Shown here: piece by piece, positions 59,208 through 63,256 of the stretch
Position numbering within the stretch: position 1 is the stretch's first letter
Layout of the letters: each line of letters starts with the position of its first letter
Assembly (NCBI GenBank): GCA_001603115.1
Contig: LVBG01000005.1
Location: 1 to 63,256, forward strand
Origin: Spirochaetales bacterium Spiro_05
GTDB taxonomy: Bacteria; Spirochaetota; Spirochaetia; Sphaerochaetales; Sphaerochaetaceae
Length of the DNA: 63,256 nucleotides
Direction of reading: 5' to 3'
Position numbers and translations under genes: made by a program
Notes under the pieces: generated by a model
The model's input: the letters and a program-made list of their open reading frames with translations, nothing else
Told to the model about the DNA's origin: nothing
The model's database searches: none

Positions 59208-61313
59208 CTATTGTGGTATACGGCAGGTGACTGAGGTCCCTTCCTTGCCGGATTGGATCCTCAGCTTTCCTCCGATCAAGTTGGCCCGGTAGGTAAGGAT
59301 TTTCAGTCCCATACCACTTCCTGCTTTTCCTTTCTTCAGCTCAAACCCCACACCGTTGTCCTCAACCTTTACCGTCACCATATCATGGTCATGGTAGAGC
59401 CCTACCAGGATGTGGCTTGCATCGGCATGGTGGAGGGCATTGCTCAGTGCCTCCTGGATGATGCGATAGAGGTGGAAAGCCTTTTCCTTGCCGTTGACGT
59501 AGAAATCTTCTTGCACCTCCAGCTCCACCTTGATTCCCACCGGATTGGTACGTGCTTTCACCAACTGTGTCACCGCCACGATGATGCCGTTCTCTTCCAG
59601 GTCCGAGGGATAGAGGTCGCGGGCGATCTGTTTGGCGGTATAGGCACTCTTCAGTGCCGATTCGCTGATGGCCTTGGCAAGCTGTCGTTCGCTTGCGTGG
59701 TTGGTCTTTTGCAAAGCCGACTCCAAGGTGGCTGCCAGCATGCCGAGTCCTGCAAGGTCCTGACACAGGTCGTCGTGGATGTCCTGTCCGATGCGGGTCA
59801 TGATGTTGTTGGAAATTTCCAGCAGCTCCTGCTCGAGCAGCTTGCGTTGCTTCACTTCCGTCTTCAACTGCTTGTTGATCGCACTGAGCTCACTGGTACG
59901 ACGAAGCACCTCTTTCTCCAGGGCAAGCTCACGGTCCTTCTCCAGGTTCATGACCAGAGCCCCCTTGATGCTCGTGGTCAGGATGTCACGCAGCGTCGCA
60001 TACACATGCAGGTCGGTGGCATCGGGGGTACAGATGAAGTAGCCGATCTGCTCAGAACCAAATTGCAAGGGTTCACAGACATAGGAACGATACTGGGAGG
60101 GAAGTCCATCGGGCAGGAGCTGGTTGGTGGGAAACTTCAAGCCGTACGGGGCAAGGACACGGGTGGTCTGCTCGCGATAGAGCATGATGAGGTCGCTCCA
60201 CTCGATGGTCTTTCCCTGGGTGTCGAACATCACCACTGCCGCAAAGTGGATGTGCAGGCGTTTCAAGCCTTGGGAAAACTCAGAGAGGATGTCTTCAAGG
60301 GAGAAGGAGCGGACCATGGCAGCTTCTATGCGCCTGAGCACTCCCGAGCGGGATCGCTCGCTGATCTGCAGGGAAAAGAGGTTGCGTAGCCGCATCTGCA
60401 ACGCACTCTCCTCCAACAAGGCCTCATCCACACTTTCGTTTACACAACCACAGCTTTGGCGAATGACGAAAGCACTGGTGAGGTCAGAGACCGAGGCCGT
60501 CAGTGGTGTGGTGACAAGGCCCAGCTTATCGGCCAGGTACTCGATGGCTCGCCTTCCCAGCTCCTTGGTAGGCTGGTGGATGGTGGTGAGGGCTGGAACA
60601 GAAAGCCTACTGTAGGGGATGTCATCAAAACCGGTGACAGAAACCTGCGCCGGTACGTGAATCGAGCGTTCTTCCAGTGCCCTGATGGCACCGAAGGCCA
60701 TCTGGTCGTTTGCGCAGACCACTGCGTCATACGCCCAAGGTTGCTCCATCATCTCCTGCACCGATTCAAAGGCACGCTCTTCAAGAAAGTCTGCATGCAC
60801 GATGGCAAAAGTGGCTGAGGGTATCAAATGATTGAGGGTTGCAAGAAATTCTGCTTTGCGTGCTTCACTTTCAGGATGTCCCTCAGGACCGGCGAGAAAG
60901 AGAAACGATCTCCTTTTATGTACCTCGCAGAGGTGGGCGGTTATCTGAGACATGCCCCCGGTGGTATCGGCAACAAGGGTGTGCATACCGAAGAACTCCA
61001 CCCCGATGGAGACCGAGGGGATGTGTGAGAAGGAGGAGAGATACCCCTCAATGCGGTTGCGCGAGTAGGAGGAGCCCATGGTGTTGGCCATGACGACCAG
61101 GCCATCAAGCTTGGTTTTTGATGCCAGATTGAAGGCGGTGTCATCAAGCTCCCCTGCCTTGGTCAGGGTGTCGGTATTACTGCCCTCGTAGAAAATGAGC
61201 TGTACAGGATACTTGCTCGCTTCCTCAAGTGCACCGCCAAAGACGAGGTTCTGATAGTACTCATCAAACTGGGTTGCCAGAAACCCAATCCGTTTCAATG
61301 AAGGATATGCCAT
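59208..61313 (-). CDS. Histidine kinase with LacI-type sugar-binding sensor domain
   Basis: About 701 residues. Residues about 1-290 form a LacI/ribose-binding periplasmic-protein-like domain without a DNA-binding headpiece: GFLATQFDEYYQNLVFGGALEEA, VSIGVEFFGMHTLVADTTGG, VVCANDQMAFGAIRALEE and VTGFDDIPYSRLSVPALTTIHQP. A middle GAF-like region and coiled segment follow, then a HisKA_3 domain with the phosphoacceptor in GQDIHDDLCQDLAGLG and a HATPase with VEDNGVGFE and GSGMGLKIL. No signal peptide or membrane span, so it senses sugar in the cytoplasm. Start at ATG 61313; TTG at 61343 is possible. Partner of the response regulator. Confidence 0.9.
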   Translation of the reverse strand: MAYPSLKRIGFLATQFDEYYQNLVFGGALEEASKYPVQLIFYEGSNTDTLTKAGELDDTAFNLASKTKLDGLVVMANTMGSSYSRNRIEGYLSSFSHIPSVSIGVEFFGMHTLVADTTGGMSQITAHLCEVHKRRSFLFLAGPEGHPESEARKAEFLATLNHLIPSATFAIVHADFLEERAFESVQEMMEQPWAYDAVVCANDQMAFGAIRALEERSIHVPAQVSVTGFDDIPYSRLSVPALTTIHQPTKELGRRAIEYLADKLGLVTTPLTASVSDLTSAFVIRQSCGCVNESVDEALLEESALQMRLRNLFSLQISERSRSGVLRRIEAAMVRSFSLEDILSEFSQGLKRLHIHFAAVVMFDTQGKTIEWSDLIMLYREQTTRVLAPYGLKFPTNQLLPDGLPSQYRSYVCEPLQFGSEQIGYFICTPDATDLHVYATLRDILTTSIKGALVMNLEKDRELALEKEVLRRTSELSAINKQLKTEVKQRKLLEQELLEISNNIMTRIGQDIHDDLCQDLAGLGMLAATLESALQKTNHASERQLAKAISESALKSAYTAKQIARDLYPSDLEENGIIVAVTQLVKARTNPVGIKVELEVQEDFYVNGKEKAFHLYRIIQEALSNALHHADASHILVGLYHDHDMVTVKVEDNGVGFELKKGKAGSGMGLKILTYRANLIGGKLRIQSGKEGTSVTCRIPQ

Positions 61314-61365
61314 ACGTGGCCTAGTATAGCCCGAGTTTTCCAAAAGGCGAGAAAATTATGGACAA

Positions 61366-62583
61366 TTACACGAAGGTGACAGGAAGCGCATAGGTATCCT
61401 GTCCCAGCAGGACAGGAACATCGGATGAGCAAAGTATGACCTTACTTCCTATTTTCTTACCCTTGATTTGTGATAAAACCGAGAAATTCCGTGCATCATC
61501 CAGTTTGGGAGTGGCATTCTTCTTGATCTCTATTGGATACAACGTATGGGCATCCTCAATCAGGAGATCAATCTCCTTCCCCTCCTTATCCCGATAGAAA
61601 AAGAGAGAGGGTTCTCGTCCGGCATTCAAAAAGCTCTTCAACACTTCGCTTACCACAAAGGTCTCAAACATTGCCCCAGCCATCGCTCCATGCTGCAAAA
61701 CCTCAGCTGATGACCACTTGGTCAGCCAACAAGCAAGACCAGTATCAAGAAAATAGAGTTTGGGAGTCTTGACGACTTGTTTCTCCACATTCGCTGCGTA
61801 TGGTTTGAGCAAGTATACAATACCTGTGGAAACAAGTATGGAAACCCAGCGCTTGGCGGTCGGACCGGTAATGCCAACTTCCTTAGCCAAATCAGAGTAA
61901 TTGAGCAACTGACCAGTCCTGCTTGCAACGACGGTAAGAAACTGAAGAAATTGCAACTCATCTCCCACTTGTGTAAGCAACCGCACATCCCGTTCCAAAT
62001 ATGTCTTCACATAGGAGCCGTAATAATCTTCTGCCTGCACCTGTTTGGTAACGATTACGGGAAAGGAGCCTTGGTGGATGTATTCCCAAAGCTTTGGAGC
62101 AGGGCACGAGGTGGGGCTTTTCCTCTGCTGAATGAACTCAAGAGTAGGGATGAACGGATTATGCAAGGAATCCCCAAACCGCTCTCTCAGCGAAATTCCC
62201 AACAATTGGAGAATTCCAATCCTGCCTGCAAGACTCTCACTCACTCGCTGCATCATCGAAAACTGCTGGCTGCCGGTCAGATAGTACATTCCCTGTTCAC
62301 CACGGCTATCCACATCCATTTTCAGGTACGGAAATACTTCTGGAACATACTGGACCTCATCAAATATCCTTGGGCTTTGATGCATGTTCAGAAACGTTTT
62401 GGGATCCTGTTTCACTGATAATTGCTGTGAGGGGTCATCAAAGGTAAGGTAAGGAATATCTGAAAAGGAATAATGCAATGCTGTAGACTTCCCCACTTGG
62501 CGAGGCCCAGTGACCAATACGATGGGAAACGAAGCTGCAAAACGCTGAATGGTTTGTACGATATGTCTTGGTATATAGTTCAC
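61366..62583 (-). CDS. AAA ATPase with DUF4143 domain
   Basis: 405 residues. The P-loop VTGPRQVGKSTALHYSF and Walker B RIFDEVQYVPEVF lie in the N-terminal third. A winged helix (about 215-255, TGQLLNYSDLAKEVGITGPTAKRWVSIL) and the DUF4143 nuclease-like end with EIDLLIEDAHTLYPIEIKKNATP follow. The family is very common in bacteria with unclear roles, perhaps in antivirus or toxin-like functions. AAGGAGG lies before the ATG. It stands alone, with an imperfect inverted repeat ahead of it. Confidence 0.88.
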   Translation of the reverse strand: MNYIPRHIVQTIQRFAASFPIVLVTGPRQVGKSTALHYSFSDIPYLTFDDPSQQLSVKQDPKTFLNMHQSPRIFDEVQYVPEVFPYLKMDVDSRGEQGMYYLTGSQQFSMMQRVSESLAGRIGILQLLGISLRERFGDSLHNPFIPTLEFIQQRKSPTSCPAPKLWEYIHQGSFPVIVTKQVQAEDYYGSYVKTYLERDVRLLTQVGDELQFLQFLTVVASRTGQLLNYSDLAKEVGITGPTAKRWVSILVSTGIVYLLKPYAANVEKQVVKTPKLYFLDTGLACWLTKWSSAEVLQHGAMAGAMFETFVVSEVLKSFLNAGREPSLFFYRDKEGKEIDLLIEDAHTLYPIEIKKNATPKLDDARNFSVLSQIKGKKIGSKVILCSSDVPVLLGQDTYALPVTFV

Positions 62584-62621
62584 AAGGACCTCCTTGTTCG
62601 GAAAATCTAAAATCTAGTATT

Positions 62622-62641
62622 AGTATATCCTGGATTATACT
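62622..62641. repeat. Imperfect inverted repeat upstream of the AAA/DUF4143 gene
   Basis: AGTATATCC (62622-62630) faces GGATTATACT (62632-62641), imperfect by one base. It lies about 40-60 bases ahead of the ATPase ATG and, like the repeat near the other ATPase gene, has an AGTATA core. It may be an operator or part of the divergent FUSC promoter region. Confidence 0.35.
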
Positions 62642-62710
62642 ACTTGTAAACGAGCCATGATACTCACAATTCCTTGACAGGAGAGCGAAGGCTTCTTCAT
62701 ACTGGCGACC

Positions 62711-63211
62711 ATGAAACGAGCATTGTTCAACCCAGTTTTCCTGCTGTACATCATCAAGTGCCTCCTTGGCACCATAATCTGTTATGGGTTCTACAAAGCC
62801 TTTCCCCAGTACTACCTCTCCTGGTCCATTGTCAGCCTCCTGCTCGTGCTTGCTCCCGACTGGGACAGCTCGATCAGTCTGCCTATTGCCAGGATCAAGG
62901 CGAATGTAACCGGGGCTCTGATCGGGCTTTTCTGTTTCATGCTCCCCTTCAATCAGTTGGTCAATCTTTGCATCGGGGTGGTACTCACCATCGCAGTCTG
63001 CACAATCCTGCGCATCCCCTCCTCCACAAGAAGTGCCCTTGCTGCTTTGGTGATCGTCTTGCTGCAGGAGATGGGAAAGCCAATGTGGTCGTACGCATTG
63101 CAACGCATCTTCGCTGTGCTGCTCGGCTGTTTGGTGGGGCTCACCCTGACTCTGCTCTTCCATTATGGCGAACAGAGGTGGAGTAAGAAAAAACCAATGT
63201 TCACAACTTAA
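62711..63211 (+). CDS. FUSC/aromatic acid exporter-like membrane protein
   Basis: 166 residues with six likely membrane spans in two sets of three (about 11-29, 34-50, 64-80, 85-103, 107-121, 128-150). The CLLGTIICYGFYKAFPQYYLSWSIVSLLLVLAPDWDSSISLPIARIKANVTGALIGL segment fits the N-terminal FUSC domain of aromatic acid exporters, which is usually longer and has a cytoplasmic tail; this copy holds only the membrane part. No clear Shine-Dalgarno is visible. Its function is probably export of an organic acid, but this is weak. Confidence 0.7.
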   Translation: MKRALFNPVFLLYIIKCLLGTIICYGFYKAFPQYYLSWSIVSLLLVLAPDWDSSISLPIARIKANVTGALIGLFCFMLPFNQLVNLCIGVVLTIAVCTILRIPSSTRSALAALVIVLLQEMGKPMWSYALQRIFAVLLGCLVGLTLTLLFHYGEQRWSKKKPMFTT

Positions 63212-63256
63212 GCCCAACTCTCCCAAAGTCTTAACAATTTGACTTGTGATTGTGAT

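Noticed and set aside
55280..60389. Long plus-strand frames opposite the ABC binding protein and the histidine kinase (55280-56353 and 59253-60389)
   Set aside because: Both are antisense to strongly supported genes and show no recognisable domain or start site.
1..63256. CRISPR arrays, tRNA or rRNA genes, insertion sequences, phage genes
   Set aside because: No regular repeat-spacer pattern, cloverleaf-like CCA-ending segment, transposase, integrase or structural phage gene was seen on either strand when reading by eye; dedicated searches were not possible.

Overview
The window looks like chromosome of a fermentative spirochaete of the Sphaerochaeta type. The reasons are the dense sugar and sugar-acid catabolic operons, two TRAP, one TctABC and two ABC importers, and a shared Ala/Gln-Gly-x-x-Glu-like motif after the signal peptides of all five solute-binding proteins. 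The genus call is an inference from gene style, not from a marker gene. No rRNA, tRNA, CRISPR array or insertion sequence was seen.

Layout. (1) 107-8851: a leftward operon with split transketolase, M42 peptidase, DeoR regulator, ribulose-phosphate-3-epimerase-like protein and TIM-barrel sugar isomerase, divergent from a TRAP importer. This looks like import and breakdown of a short sugar or sugar acid. (2) 8977-19775: a corrinoid methyltransferase locus. It has a RACE-type ferredoxin/ASKHA activator and a PocR-AraC regulator, then a clear cobalamin riboswitch, then corrinoid protein, a UroD-fold methyltransferase fused to a thioredoxin-like domain, a G3E GTPase, a MetH-activation-like protein, a TRAP importer and a second UroD-fold protein. 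(3) 19861-31112: a HAD phosphatase, a BtpA/SgcQ protein, two DeoR regulators, a class II aldolase, a DMT exporter, and an ABC importer operon with dehydrogenase, inositol-monophosphatase-like enzyme and FGGY kinase, probably for a polyol or ketose. (4) 31386-41606: glucarate-type catabolism, with two glucarate dehydratases, an IclR regulator, a DapA-family lyase, tartronate semialdehyde reductase and a TctABC importer; an AAA ATPase gene is wedged in. (5) 41904-61313: a type III PLP decarboxylase, then a large xylo-oligosaccharide locus: GH10, GH43 and GH52 enzymes, a 681-residue probable glycosidase of uncertain family, an ABC importer with an FAD oxidoreductase gene inside the operon, RraA-like and hydroxyacid dehydrogenase genes, an AEC transporter, and a two-component system whose kinase carries a LacI-type sugar-sensing domain. 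(6) 61366-63211: an AAA/DUF4143 ATPase and a FUSC-type membrane protein.

The most interesting part is region 2. Transport, methyl transfer, corrinoid reactivation and a two-layer control (PocR-AraC sensing a substrate, riboswitch sensing cobalamin) are packed together, yet no MttB-, MtaB- or MtrH-type methyltransferase is present. The substrate and the methyl acceptor cannot be read from the sequence. The second point of interest is the cytoplasmic sugar-sensing histidine kinase and the unassigned glycosidase of region 5.
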